From WTGU01 sp965200925 (lineage in GTDB: Bacteria; Pseudomonadota; Alphaproteobacteria; UBA828): 64,000 nt of DNA. This document shows, in pieces, positions 7,592 to 16,315 of the stretch; position 1 is the first letter of the stretch; each line of letters opens with the position of its first letter. The translations under genes were made by a program, and so were the position numbers. A model generated the notes under the pieces. That model had not been told where the DNA came from. It was given only the letters and a program-made list of their open reading frames with translations, and ran no database searches. The stretch lies in contig OZ241738.1 of assembly GCA_965200925.1 (NCBI GenBank), positions 3,472,001-3,536,000 on the forward strand. Direction: 5' to 3'.

Positions 7592-9667
7592 TCAGCCCTC
7601 GATCCGCGAGAAATCGGCGACCCGGTCCAGCGAGCCGCGGATCTCCGACAGGACCATGAGCCTGTTGCGGCGGCGCGCGGGGTCCTCGCAATTGACCGTC
7701 ACCGTCTCGAAGAAGGCATCGACCGGCGCGCGCAGAGTCGCCATGGCCACCATCGCCGCTTCGAACGCTTCCTCCCGTAGTGCCGCCCCGGCGCGGGCGT
7801 CCACCTCCGCGAGGCGGCCGCGGAGGGTGCGCTCCGCGGCCGTCGCGAACAGCGCGTCGCAGGCCGGTCCGGCATAGGACCTGCCGTCTTTCTTCTCCTC
7901 TATGCGCAGGATGTTGGCGGCTCGGCGATAGGCGGTGAGAAGGTTGGCGCCATCCTCGCCGGAGAGGAAGCGTTCGAGCGCCGCGACGCGCGCCAGCAGG
8001 CGCACCAGATCGTCTTCGTCGCCCGCCGCGAACACCGCGCCGACCAGATCGTGGCGCACGCCGCGGTCGCGCAGATGCACCTTGACGCGGTCGGCCAGGA
8101 AGTCCAGCACCGCGCTGGCGGCGGCCTCGGCGCCGGGCGCGAGCGGCAGCAACGCGCCGTAGCCCGCCAGCATCTCGGCCAGGACGGCGCGGAGCGGCAG
8201 CCGCAGCCGGTTCTCGAGAATCAGGCGGATCGCGCCGAGGGCGGCCCGGCGCAGCGCAAACGGGTCCTTGGAGCCGGTCGGCTTCTCGTCGATGGCGAAG
8301 AAGCCGGCGAGGGTGTCGAGCTTGTCCGCAAGGGCGACGGCGACGCTCTCCGGCGCGGTCGGGCAGCGGTCCCCGGGGCCTTGCGGCGCGTAGTGCTCGG
8401 CGATGGCCCGAGCGACCATCGGCGGCTCTCCGTCGGCGGTCGCGTAGTAACGGCCGACGACCCCCTGGAGGTCGGGGAACTCGCCGACCATCCCGGATGC
8501 CAGATCGGCCTTGCAGAGGGACCCGGCGCGGGCCGCGCAGGCGGCATCGGCGCCGTCCACGAAGCGGCAGAGCGCGCGGGCCGCCGCCGCGATGCGCCCG
8601 GTCTTGTCGGCCATCGAGCCGAGGCGCGCGTGGAAGACGATTCCCGCCAGCGCCGGAATGCGGTCTTCCAGACGCCGGCGCCTGTCCTGGTCCCAGAAGA
8701 ACGCCGCGTCGGCCAGGCGCGCGCGCAGGACGCGCTCGTTGCCGGCCACGACCGAGGCGCCGCCGTTCGCTGTCTCGCCGTTGCCGACCATGACGAAACG
8801 CGGCGCCAGGCGGCCGTCGCCCTCGAGCAGGTTGAAATACCGCTGGTGGCCTCGCATGGCCGACGTCAGCACCTCGTCGGGCAGGGCCATGAAGCGCGCG
8901 TCGATGCGCCCCATCAGCACCACCGGCCACTCGACGAGTCCGGCGTTCTCCGAAACCAGCCAGTCGTCCGGCTTGAGCGTGAGCCGCGCCGCCCGCGCCA
9001 GGCGCTCGGCGCCTTCGACGATCATTCGCGCCCGCGCCGCCGGGTCGAGCATGACCTTGGCCCGCGCGAGCGCGTCCGCGTAACCGCGCGCCTCCGCGAC
9101 CGCGAAAGCATCGGGCGAAAGGAGACGATGTCCGCGCGTCGCACGCCCGCTTTCGACGGTGCCGAAGCGAAAGCGCACCACGGCTTCGTCCAGCAGGCAC
9201 AGGATCGAACGGATCGGGCGGACCCAGCGCACGCCGCTCGAATCCCAACGCATGGATTTGGGCCATGGGACGGCGGCGAGCGCGCCGGGCAACAACTCGG
9301 CAAGAAGCGCCCCGGTCGCGCGGCCCTTCTCCCGCGTGACCGCGAACCAGACGGGCCCTTTCGGGGTTTCCCGCCGTTCGCACTGGTTGCGGGTCAGGCC
9401 GGCCTGGGCGAGGAAGCCTTCGAGCGCTCGCTCCGGCGCGTCCACCCTCGGCCCCTTGCGTTCGACCGTGACGTCCGGTTGCACGGCCGGCAGGCCGCGG
9501 GCGGACAGGACGAGCCGGCGGGGCGTGACGAAGGCCTCCCACCGCTCGACCGGGAGGCGCGCCGCCTCGAGCCGGCTCCGGACCTGGTGCTCAAGGGCGC
9601 GGGCCGCGCCCGCCTGCATTCGGGCCGGGATCTCCTCGGAGAGAATTTCGAGCAGGAGGTCAGTCAT
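7592..9667 (-). CDS. glyS: Glycyl-tRNA synthetase beta subunit
   Basis: A 691-residue protein beginning MTDLLLEILSEEIPARMQ, the typical start of the GlyS subunit. It contains GHRLLSPDAF, MRGHQRYF and ALADKLDTLAGFFAI, all family hallmarks. With GlyQ it forms the alpha2beta2 bacterial-type enzyme that charges tRNA-Gly. The beta subunit supplies tRNA recognition and an HD-like region. Its ATG overlaps the end of glyQ by eight bases (9660-9667), so the two subunits are translationally coupled. Length and motifs are normal. Confidence 0.95.
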   Translation of the reverse strand: MTDLLLEILSEEIPARMQAGAARALEHQVRSRLEAARLPVERWEAFVTPRRLVLSARGLPAVQPDVTVERKGPRVDAPERALEGFLAQAGLTRNQCERRETPKGPVWFAVTREKGRATGALLAELLPGALAAVPWPKSMRWDSSGVRWVRPIRSILCLLDEAVVRFRFGTVESGRATRGHRLLSPDAFAVAEARGYADALARAKVMLDPAARARMIVEGAERLARAARLTLKPDDWLVSENAGLVEWPVVLMGRIDARFMALPDEVLTSAMRGHQRYFNLLEGDGRLAPRFVMVGNGETANGGASVVAGNERVLRARLADAAFFWDQDRRRRLEDRIPALAGIVFHARLGSMADKTGRIAAAARALCRFVDGADAACAARAGSLCKADLASGMVGEFPDLQGVVGRYYATADGEPPMVARAIAEHYAPQGPGDRCPTAPESVAVALADKLDTLAGFFAIDEKPTGSKDPFALRRAALGAIRLILENRLRLPLRAVLAEMLAGYGALLPLAPGAEAAASAVLDFLADRVKVHLRDRGVRHDLVGAVFAAGDEDDLVRLLARVAALERFLSGEDGANLLTAYRRAANILRIEEKKDGRSYAGPACDALFATAAERTLRGRLAEVDARAGAALREEAFEAAMVAMATLRAPVDAFFETVTVNCEDPARRRNRLMVLSEIRGSLDRVADFSRIEG

Positions 9668-10526
9668 CGAGCCAGGCCTCGCAGCAGGCCTTGGCGAGGG
9701 CGCGCACCCGCCCGATGCAGGCGGCCCGCTCGATGACGCCGATCGCGCCGCGGGCGTCGAGCAGGTTGAACAGGTGGCTCGCCTTCAGGCACTGGTCGTA
9801 GGCCGGCAGGGGCAGGGGGGGAGCCGCCGCCAGCAGCGCGCGGCACTCCGCCTCCGCGTCGTCGAAGTGGCGGAACAGGCGCTGGACGTCGGCGTGGTCG
9901 AAGTTGAAGGCCGAGAACTCACGCTCGGCGCGGCGGAAGACGTCGCCGTAGGCGACACCGCCGCCGTTCCAGTCGAGGGCGAAGACGTCGTCCACCCCCT
10001 GGACGTACATGGCGAGGCGCTCCAGCCCATAGGTCAGCTCGACCGGGACCGGGTCGCAATCGATCCCTCCCACCTGCTGGAAATAAGTGAACTGCGTCAC
10101 CTCCATCCCGTCGCACCAGACCTCCCACCCCAGGCCCCAGGCGCCGAGGGTCGGGCTTTCCCAATCGTCTTCGACGAAACGGATGTCGTGGGCGCCGGCC
10201 TCGATTCCGAGCGCCTCCAGGCTGCCCAGGTAAAGGTCCTGGACGTCGCTCGGGGCCGGCTTCAGGAGCACCTGGAACTGGTAGTAATGCTGGAGCCGGT
10301 TGGGGTTGGCGCCGTAGCGGCCGTCGCTCGGGCGCCGGGAGGGCTGGACGTAGGCCGCGTTCCACGGGTCGGGGCCCAGGCTGCGGAGGGTGGTCGCGGG
10401 ATGGAAGGTCCCGGCGCCGACCTCCAGGTCGTAGGGCTGGAGGACGACGCAGCCCCGCTCGGCCCAGTAGGTCTGCAACGCGAAGACGAGGGACTGGAAC
10501 GACCGTTCAGGACGGCGCGCGCCCAT
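9660..10526 (-). CDS. glyQ: Glycyl-tRNA synthetase alpha subunit
   Basis: A 288-residue class II synthetase subunit. Recognisable blocks are YWAERGCVVLQPYD, EVGAGTFHPATTLRSLGP, the NRLQHYYQFQV motif-2 region and DPVPVELTYGLERLAMY near residue 195. It carries the catalytic site for glycyl-adenylate formation in the heterotetramer with GlyS, which follows with an eight-base overlap. Gene order and size match other alphaproteobacteria. The start at 10526 gives MGARRPERSFQSLV; the conserved region begins immediately after it. Confidence 0.95.
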   Translation of the reverse strand: MGARRPERSFQSLVFALQTYWAERGCVVLQPYDLEVGAGTFHPATTLRSLGPDPWNAAYVQPSRRPSDGRYGANPNRLQHYYQFQVLLKPAPSDVQDLYLGSLEALGIEAGAHDIRFVEDDWESPTLGAWGLGWEVWCDGMEVTQFTYFQQVGGIDCDPVPVELTYGLERLAMYVQGVDDVFALDWNGGGVAYGDVFRRAEREFSAFNFDHADVQRLFRHFDDAEAECRALLAAAPPLPLPAYDQCLKASHLFNLLDARGAIGVIERAACIGRVRALAKACCEAWLDD

Positions 10527-10593
10527 CGAGAATCAACATGTCTGAAAGTCGGCTGGCGGACCGTAACGCCCGCCCCGGTGCCAATGGCGGCGG

Positions 10594-10740
10594 CTAGCGG
10601 GAATCGTCGATCTCCCGGTGGTCCTCCCGCTCGACCGCGTCGGCGGCTCTGGCCTTGCGCACCCTGCCGATCGCCTTGAACCCGAACCATACGGCCGCGA
10701 TCAGCACCGCCAGGATAACCAGCTTCATCGGGCTGAACAT
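10594..10740 (-). CDS. Small single-pass membrane protein, unknown function
   Basis: A 48-residue protein read from the ATG at 10740 (MFSPMKLVILAVLIAAVW); an internal ATG at 10728 is equally possible. One N-terminal transmembrane helix is followed by a basic stretch (KAIGRVRKARA) and an acidic tail ending HREIDDSR. It lies between the S49 peptidase gene and glyQ on the same strand, a place where short membrane proteins are common in related genomes. Nothing indicates a specific role. Confidence 0.5.
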   Translation of the reverse strand: MFSPMKLVILAVLIAAVWFGFKAIGRVRKARAADAVEREDHREIDDSR

Positions 10741-10865
10741 GTCTCGCACTCCCGTCGCCCCGCACCCGTGGGCACGCCACGGCGACCCGCTTCTCCCTCT
10801 CTCCCTACTGTGAAGGCCGCGAGCGCTCCGGTCAAGCCCGGTCAAAGCCCCCGGCGCGTGGGTCT

Positions 10866-11720
10866 CTAGAGGCCGTAGCGCGACCACCAGGCGCGCGCCT
10901 CGACGGCGTCGAGGAGGGCGTCGGCGAGCGCGCCCACGCCGCCCGCGCCCGCCGGCGCGAGCAGGTCCGGCCGCGGGCGGCGCGCGAGCCAGCCGCGCCC
11001 GCGGTCGATCCGGCGCAGGACGACCTTGCGGCCGTAACGTTCACGCAACACCGCCCGTATCTCGCCCACGTCGTCGGCCAGCCCCAGGCCGACCGCGCGG
11101 CGCCCCAGCCAGAACTCGCCGCTGAACAGATCGTCGGCGCCGGTCAGCCGCGCGCCCCGCCGGGCGCGAATCGCGTTCTTGAAATTGCCGTGAATTTCAT
11201 CCTGCACTTGGCGCAGGCGGTCCAGGTCGGCCGGGTTCACGGCGGTGAACGGATCGAGCAGGGATTTCTTCTCGCCGGCGGTATAGAGCCGCCGCTCGAC
11301 GCCGAGCTTTTCGAGGGCCTGGTGGAAGCCGAAGCCGGAATAGATGACGCCGATGCTGCCCACGATGGAGTTCTCGTCGACGAAGATCTCGTCCGCCGCC
11401 GCGGCGAGCCAGTAGCCGCCGGATGCCGCCACGTCCTCGACGAAGGCCATCACCGGCACGTCGCGCTCAGCGGCGAGTGCGCGAATGCGGTTGTGGATCA
11501 GCGCCGCCTGCGCTGCCGTCCCTCCCGGCGAATTGATCTCCAGCGCCACGGCCTTCAACCCCGGCAGGCGAAAGGCCCGCCGCAGCACCGGGCCGGCCGT
11601 CTCCAGGCTGATGCGGCCGCCGAGCGGGCCGGGCCGCCCGATCACCCCCGCAAGGCGGGCGACGGCGACCACCGGCGGTGCCCGGCGAAAGGTCGCCCGC
11701 GCGACCAGCCGGTTCAACAC
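10866..11720 (-). CDS. S49 family signal-peptide-peptidase-like serine protease
   Basis: A 284-residue protein of the short SppA/SohB type. The nucleophile lies in AASGGYW (Ser near residue 100), preceded by the conserved EINSPGG. The candidate general base is the Lys in GEKKSLLDPF (near residue 152), giving the Ser-Lys dyad of S49 peptidases. These enzymes degrade cleaved signal peptides at the inner membrane. I place the start at the GTG at 11720, which overlaps the stop of trmN6 by seven bases; longer versions of this frame run antisense-like through trmN6. The N-terminus has no clear membrane helix, so the site of action is uncertain. Confidence 0.82.
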   Translation of the reverse strand: MLNRLVARATFRRAPPVVAVARLAGVIGRPGPLGGRISLETAGPVLRRAFRLPGLKAVALEINSPGGTAAQAALIHNRIRALAAERDVPVMAFVEDVAASGGYWLAAAADEIFVDENSIVGSIGVIYSGFGFHQALEKLGVERRLYTAGEKKSLLDPFTAVNPADLDRLRQVQDEIHGNFKNAIRARRGARLTGADDLFSGEFWLGRRAVGLGLADDVGEIRAVLRERYGRKVVLRRIDRGRGWLARRPRPDLLAPAGAGGVGALADALLDAVEARAWWSRYGL

Positions 11721-12496
11721 GAAGGCTCTTCCGCGAGGGCGAGCGCCGCCCCGCGGCGCAGGACGCTGTTCGCCGCATGGGTGTACTGGCCGTCGGCCTC
11801 GTGCAGAACCATGCCGGCGGCCAGCCGCAACGGCCCGCCGTGTTCGGCGACCGCCCGCACGATCACGCGGTTGGCGGTCTTCTTCGTGCGCCCCCCGGCG
11901 AAGGGATCGTGGGACCACAGCGGATAGACGACGATGCCGCCCGCGCGAGCGCGGTCGAGCGCACCGAGAAGACGCGCCAGGCGATCGGGCCGATGGATGA
12001 CGGTGATCGAGCCGCCCGGCCGGATCATCCTGAGGCAGAATCCGAGCCAGTCGTCGAGCCCGGTTCCTCCCTCCGTGTTCGCGCGCGCCCGCTGCCGGTT
12101 CGGCGAGGGCGTGCCGTCCTCGTGGAAGGGCGGGTTCGCGAACACGTGGTCGAAGCTCCGCGGCGGCAGCTTGGGCGGCGGCCGCTGGAAATCGCCGAGC
12201 AGGACGTCGACGCGGTCCTCGATTTCGTTGAGGGTGGCGTTCTCGGCGGCGAGCAGCGCGAGGGGGCGCTCGCGCTCGATCCCGGTGACGTGGACGCCGG
12301 TGACGCGGGTCGCGAGGCAGAAGGCGGCCGCGCCGACGCCGCAGCCCACGTCGAGCGCCCGCTCGCCGGCGCCCGCCGGGACCGCGGCCGCGAGCAACAC
12401 CGGGTCTATCGCGACCCGGTAGCCGGCCGCCGGCTGCCGCAGGGCGACGCGCCCGCCGAGCAGCGAATCGTCGGTCACCTGCGCGGCTTCAGCCAT
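11714..12496 (-). CDS. TrmN6-like tRNA1(Val) A37 N6-methyltransferase
   Basis: A 260-residue class I SAM-dependent methyltransferase. The SAM-binding motif I is ALDVGCGVGAAAFCL near residue 65, and the catalytic N-methylation motif NPPF occurs in HVFANPPFHEDG. That pair is characteristic of the YfiC/TrmN6 group, which methylates adenine 37 of tRNA-Val. The N-terminal segment DDSLLGGRVALRQPAAGYR also matches the family. The start at 12496 overlaps the DUF2007 gene by eight bases, and the end overlaps the S49 peptidase. Substrate is inferred from family, so I leave the symbol empty. Confidence 0.78.
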   Translation of the reverse strand: MAEAAQVTDDSLLGGRVALRQPAAGYRVAIDPVLLAAAVPAGAGERALDVGCGVGAAAFCLATRVTGVHVTGIERERPLALLAAENATLNEIEDRVDVLLGDFQRPPPKLPPRSFDHVFANPPFHEDGTPSPNRQRARANTEGGTGLDDWLGFCLRMIRPGGSITVIHRPDRLARLLGALDRARAGGIVVYPLWSHDPFAGGRTKKTANRVIVRAVAEHGGPLRLAAGMVLHEADGQYTHAANSVLRRGAALALAEEPSC

Positions 12497-12701
12497 CGAG
12501 CGCGCCGGCTTCCGCAAGAATGCGCCGCGCCGCGTCGGCTTCTTCCTCGGTGACCATCAGGCGCTGCGGTATCGCCGCGGCGCTGCCTTCGAGCACGCTC
12601 ATGTGCCGGTCCAGGACGATCGGCTCGATCCCGCCGTCGCGCAGCAGCGCGCCAAGAAACGACAGGCGCACCACGTCGTTCGTGCGCAGAAGCTCGATCA
12701 T
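12489..12701 (-). CDS. DUF2007 family small protein
   Basis: About 70 residues beginning MIELLRTNDVVRLSFLGALLRD, followed by the typical DUF2007 pattern in which a conserved strand (IEPIVLDRHMS) precedes RLMVTEEEADAARRIL. The family resembles a PII-like or ferredoxin-like small fold and is thought to bind a ligand or signal, but no function is established. The ATG at 12701 is chosen because the conserved region starts there. It is the first gene of the DUF2007-trmN6-S49 run, and its end overlaps trmN6. Confidence 0.7.
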   Translation of the reverse strand: MIELLRTNDVVRLSFLGALLRDGGIEPIVLDRHMSVLEGSAAAIPQRLMVTEEEADAARRILAEAGALDG

Positions 12702-12866
12702 CCGCTCCGAACCTCCGGGCCGGCCCGGTCCGCCTGCGGCCGGCCGCCAGAGGCCGAACCACGCCACCGCTCCCCACATGCCCCCGTGGGCCGGCGACGT
12801 CAAGGACGAGATCGGGAACGACGCATGGTGAGCGCGTCGATGCGACGGCCGTCGACCTCCTCGGTC

Positions 12867-12955
12867 TAGGGGATAGTGAATGGTGAATGGTGGATAGTGG
12901 ATGGTGGCTATCCACTACTCATCATCCCCTATCCACTACTCACTATCCACTCGCT
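12867..12955. repeat. Intergenic inverted repeat built from GTGGATAG units
   Basis: The left arm (about 12869-12907) is made of variants of GGATAGTG and GAATGGTG. The right arm (about 12909-12951) contains their reverse complements, such as CTATCCACTACTC twice and CTATCCAC. The whole can fold into a long imperfect hairpin between the divergent DUF2007 and ispB genes. The 22 bp at 12929-12950 match the reverse complement of 41092-41113 at 21 of 22 positions, so this is a dispersed repeat. Confidence 0.75.
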
Positions 12956-12988
12956 CACATCCCCGGCGCCGCGCGCTCGGAAGGATTG

Positions 12989-14032
12989 ATGGCGGGCGAG
13001 ATCGTCACGCATAATCCCGCCACGGCAGGGGCAGCGCGGGAAGGGGAGATGGCCGGCGCTTCGCTGGACGATCTTCGCGGCTTGGTCGCCGACGACCTGC
13101 GCGCCGTCGACGGCGTCATCCTCGACAACATGAAGAGCCCGGTGGCGCTCATTTCGCAGCTCGCCGCGCATATCGTCGCCGCCGGGGGCAAGCGCCTGCG
13201 GCCGATGCTGACCTTAGGCGCCGCCCGCCTCTGCGGTTACGCCGGCAGACGCCACATCGGCCTCGCCGCCAGCGTCGAATTCATCCATACCGCGACCTTG
13301 CTCCACGACGACGTGGTGGACGACAGCGCGCTGCGCCGGGGGGCGGCGACGGCGAACACGGTCTGGGGCAACAAGCCGAGCGTCCTGGTCGGCGATTTCC
13401 TGTTCAGCCGGGCGTTCCAGATCTCCGTCGCCGACGGCTCGCTGCGCGTGCTCGACGTCCTCGCCGGGACCGCCTCCACCTTGGCCGAGGGCGAGGTGAT
13501 GCAGCTCGCCACCGCCAACGACACCGGGACCGGCGAGGCCGCCTATCTGGAGGTGGTCACGGCGAAGACCGCCGCGCTTTTCGCCGCCGCCTGTCAGCTC
13601 GGCGCGATCGTCGCGGAACGCCCGGCCGCGGAGGAGGAAGCGCTGCGAACGTTCGGGCTCAATCTCGGCATCGCCTATCAGCTGGTCGACGACGCGCTCG
13701 ACTACGGTGCGCGGGAGGGCGAACTCGGCAAGCGGGTCGGCGACGATTTCCGCGACGGCAAGATCACGCTGCCGGTCGTGCTGGCGTTCCGCCGCGGCGA
13801 CGAAGGCGAACGCGCATTCTGGCGCCGCACGATGGAGGAGGGCGCACAGGAGGACGGCGACTTCGCCCATGCCGCGTCCCTTCTCGCCCGCCACGGCGCG
13901 CTCGGCGATTCCGTCGAGCGGGCGCAGCGCTACGGCGCGGCGGCGCGCGACGCGCTGCGCGTCTTTCCGGCCGGTGCCGCGAAAGGGGCCTTCCGCGCCG
14001 TCGTCGATTTCTGCATCGGCCGCGCGCATTGA
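12989..14032 (+). CDS. ispB: Long-chain polyprenyl diphosphate synthase (octaprenyl/decaprenyl type)
   Basis: A 347-residue trans-prenyltransferase. The first aspartate-rich motif is HDDVVDDSALRRG near residue 107, followed by the usual NKPSVLVGDFLFSRAF. The second is QLVDDALDY near residue 230. GGKRLRPML, which binds isopentenyl diphosphate, is near residue 68. It probably makes the side chain of ubiquinone. The ATG at 12989 has an AAGGA ribosome-binding site seven bases upstream, which decides the start. It is divergent from the DUF2007 operon across the GTGGATAG repeat. Chain length cannot be read from sequence. Confidence 0.9.
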   Translation: MAGEIVTHNPATAGAAREGEMAGASLDDLRGLVADDLRAVDGVILDNMKSPVALISQLAAHIVAAGGKRLRPMLTLGAARLCGYAGRRHIGLAASVEFIHTATLLHDDVVDDSALRRGAATANTVWGNKPSVLVGDFLFSRAFQISVADGSLRVLDVLAGTASTLAEGEVMQLATANDTGTGEAAYLEVVTAKTAALFAAACQLGAIVAERPAAEEEALRTFGLNLGIAYQLVDDALDYGAREGELGKRVGDDFRDGKITLPVVLAFRRGDEGERAFWRRTMEEGAQEDGDFAHAASLLARHGALGDSVERAQRYGAAARDALRVFPAGAAKGAFRAVVDFCIGRAH

Positions 14033-14042
14033 GGCCGGAGGC

Positions 14043-14555
14043 TCAGCCCAGCGCCTTCGCCGTGTTATAGGCCACCAGCCGCGCCCCGTGCGCGAACGCG
14101 GCCCAGTCTCCGCCGCCCGTCTCGAAGATCGCCAGCGCGGCCGGCGGGAACCGCGCGCCGAGCCGCGCCAAGGCCGGCCCCGGCTCCAGGCGGCCCAGCG
14201 CGACCGCGAGCGACTGGAGGCCCGGGTTGTGGCCGACGAGGAGGGCGGACTCGTGCGCATCCTTGATCTCCGCGACGGCGCGCAGCAGAGCGTCGGGGCT
14301 GCCGGGGTAAAGGCCGTCGGCCACCCGCCGCGGCAGGGCGCCGCCGAAGCCCTCGCAAAAGGCATCGCAGGTTTCGATCGCGCGCCGGGCCGGCGAGCAG
14401 AGGACGAACGCCGGCGGCCGCTCCCGGCCCCGGCAGAAGGCGCCGACGCGACGGCTCGTCCGCCGCCCCTTCTCGACCAGGGCGCGGTCGCGGTCGCCGC
14501 CCGGCGGCAGGCCGGCCTGGGCCTTGCCGTGGCGCATCAGGTAGAGCCGGCGCAT
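14043..14555 (-). CDS. SixA-like phosphohistidine phosphatase (histidine phosphatase superfamily)
   Basis: A 170-residue protein of the small SixA branch. The catalytic LYLMRHGKA is near residue 9, the second arginine lies in LCSPARRAIET near 55, and the second catalytic His is in LVGHNPGLQ near 110. SixA removes phosphate from histidine-containing phosphotransfer proteins; relatives also act on small phosphoesters. It converges on ispB and diverges from the acyl-CoA synthetase. Size and motifs are complete. The actual substrate is not deducible. Confidence 0.82.
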   Translation of the reverse strand: MRRLYLMRHGKAQAGLPPGGDRDRALVEKGRRTSRRVGAFCRGRERPPAFVLCSPARRAIETCDAFCEGFGGALPRRVADGLYPGSPDALLRAVAEIKDAHESALLVGHNPGLQSLAVALGRLEPGPALARLGARFPPAALAIFETGGGDWAAFAHGARLVAYNTAKALG

Positions 14556-14644
14556 CCGTTCCTCCCCGCTGCCGGCCGGGGCGCCGGTTGCATCCGCCGC
14601 CGCGCGCGCCCAGACTCCCGGCCCGTCATCGCTGGCCGGAGGGC

Positions 14645-16288
14645 ATGATGGCCCGTGCGCGCGCCGACAGAAACCCGTATGAGGCCGGGCTCGGGCGGAA
14701 CGACGCGAACCACGTCCCGCTCACACCGCTTTCGTTCCTGCGCCGGGCCGCCGCGGCGTTTCCCGACCGGACGGCGTGGATCCACGGCGAGCGCCGCGCC
14801 GCTTACGGCCTGTTCTACGCGCGCTGCCGGCGCCTCGCGTCGGCGCTGGCGAAGCGCGGCGTGGCCAAGGGCGATACGGTCGCCGTCATGTCGCCCAACA
14901 CCCCGGCGATGCTGGAGGCGCATTACGGCGTCCCCATGTGCGGGGCCGTGCTCAACGCGCTCAATTTTCGGCTCGACGCCGCCTCCATCGCGTTCATCCT
15001 CGATCACGCGAAGGCCAGGGTTCTGCTCACCGACCGGGCGTTCTCGCCCGTGATTGCGGAGGCCCTTTCCCGCGCCGCTGTCGCGCCTCTGGTCGTCGAT
15101 ATCGACGACGCGCCCGAGGAAGGCGGCGATTCGCTGGGCACGGTCGAGTACGAAGCGCTGCTCGAAGAGGGCGACCCCGATGACGACTGGCCGTGGCCGG
15201 CGGACGAATGGGAGGCGATCTCCCTCAACTACACCTCCGGCACCACGGGCGATCCCAAGGGCGTCGTCTGTCATCACCGGGGCGCCTATCTGAACGCCAT
15301 CGGCTGCGGCCTCACCTGGGCCCTGCCCCACGGGCCGGTCTATCTCTGGACCCTGCCCATGTTCCACTGCAACGGCTGGTGTTTCACCTGGGCGATCAGC
15401 GCCTATGGGGGCACCCATGTCTGCTTGCGCAAGGTGGAGGCGGCGGCGATCTTCCGGGCCATCGCGGCGCACGGGGTGACGCATTTCTGCGGCGCGCCGA
15501 TCGTGCTTAACCTCCTGAACAACGCGACCGATGCGGAGCGCGTCCCCTTCGGCCATCGCGTCGAGGTGATGACCGCCGCCGCGCCGCCGCCCGCCGCCGT
15601 CATCGCGCGGATCGAACGGGCCGGCTTCCACGTCACCCACGTCTACGGCCTGACCGAGGTGTACGGCCCCGCCACCGTCTGCGCCTGGCACGACGAATGG
15701 GACGCTCTGCCGGCGGAGGAGCGGGCGGCGCTGAAGGCGCGCCAGGGCGTGCCCTTCGCCACCCTCGACGGGCTCATGGTCGCCGACCCGGAGACGCTGG
15801 CGCCGGTGCCGGCGGACGGCGCGACCATGGGCGAGGTCTTCATGCGCGGCAACACGGTGATGAAGGGCTATCTCGCGAACCCGAACGCGACCGGGAAGGC
15901 GTTCGCCGGCGGCTGGTTCCATACCGGCGATCTCGGCGTGGTCCACACGGACGGCTACATCCAGCTCAAGGACCGTGCCAAGGACATCATCATCTCGGGC
16001 GGCGAGAACATTTCCACGATCGAGGTCGAAGGCGCGCTCTATCGCCACCCCGCCGTGCTGGAGGCCGCGGTGGTCGCGCGGCCCGACGAGACCTGGGGCG
16101 AGACGCCCTGCGCCTTCGTCACCCTGAAGGAGGGCGCGCGCGTGGGCGAGGCTGAGATCGTGGCCTTCTGTCGCGAGGCGCTGGCCCACTACAAGTGCCC
16201 GCGGACGGTCGTGTTCGGCGCGCTGCCCAAGACCTCGACCGGCAAGATCCAGAAATACCTCCTGCGCGAACGCGCGGCCGCGCTCTGA
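14645..16288 (+). CDS. Acyl-CoA synthetase (ANL superfamily, DmdB-like)
   Basis: About 547 residues with the three diagnostic adenylation motifs: the phosphate loop YTSGTTGDPKG near residue 195, HVYGLTEVYGPAT near 335, and the C-terminal hinge KDIIISGGENIST followed by KTSTGKIQK. It activates a carboxylic acid as acyl-AMP and then acyl-CoA. The overall sequence resembles short/medium-chain synthetases annotated as 3-methylmercaptopropionyl-CoA ligases or generic FadD proteins, but no other dimethylsulfoniopropionate genes are adjacent. ATG codons at 14645 and 14648 are both possible. The substrate remains unknown. Confidence 0.85.
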   Translation: MMARARADRNPYEAGLGRNDANHVPLTPLSFLRRAAAAFPDRTAWIHGERRAAYGLFYARCRRLASALAKRGVAKGDTVAVMSPNTPAMLEAHYGVPMCGAVLNALNFRLDAASIAFILDHAKARVLLTDRAFSPVIAEALSRAAVAPLVVDIDDAPEEGGDSLGTVEYEALLEEGDPDDDWPWPADEWEAISLNYTSGTTGDPKGVVCHHRGAYLNAIGCGLTWALPHGPVYLWTLPMFHCNGWCFTWAISAYGGTHVCLRKVEAAAIFRAIAAHGVTHFCGAPIVLNLLNNATDAERVPFGHRVEVMTAAAPPPAAVIARIERAGFHVTHVYGLTEVYGPATVCAWHDEWDALPAEERAALKARQGVPFATLDGLMVADPETLAPVPADGATMGEVFMRGNTVMKGYLANPNATGKAFAGGWFHTGDLGVVHTDGYIQLKDRAKDIIISGGENISTIEVEGALYRHPAVLEAAVVARPDETWGETPCAFVTLKEGARVGEAEIVAFCREALAHYKCPRTVVFGALPKTSTGKIQKYLLRERAAAL

Positions 16289-16315
16289 CCGCCCGCGCGC
16301 GTTCTTCGGAAGGCC

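Noticed and set aside
14645..16288. Evidence for dimethylsulfoniopropionate demethylation (dmdB).
   Set aside because: No dmdA, dmdC or dmdD lies nearby, and related acyl-CoA synthetases have many substrates.
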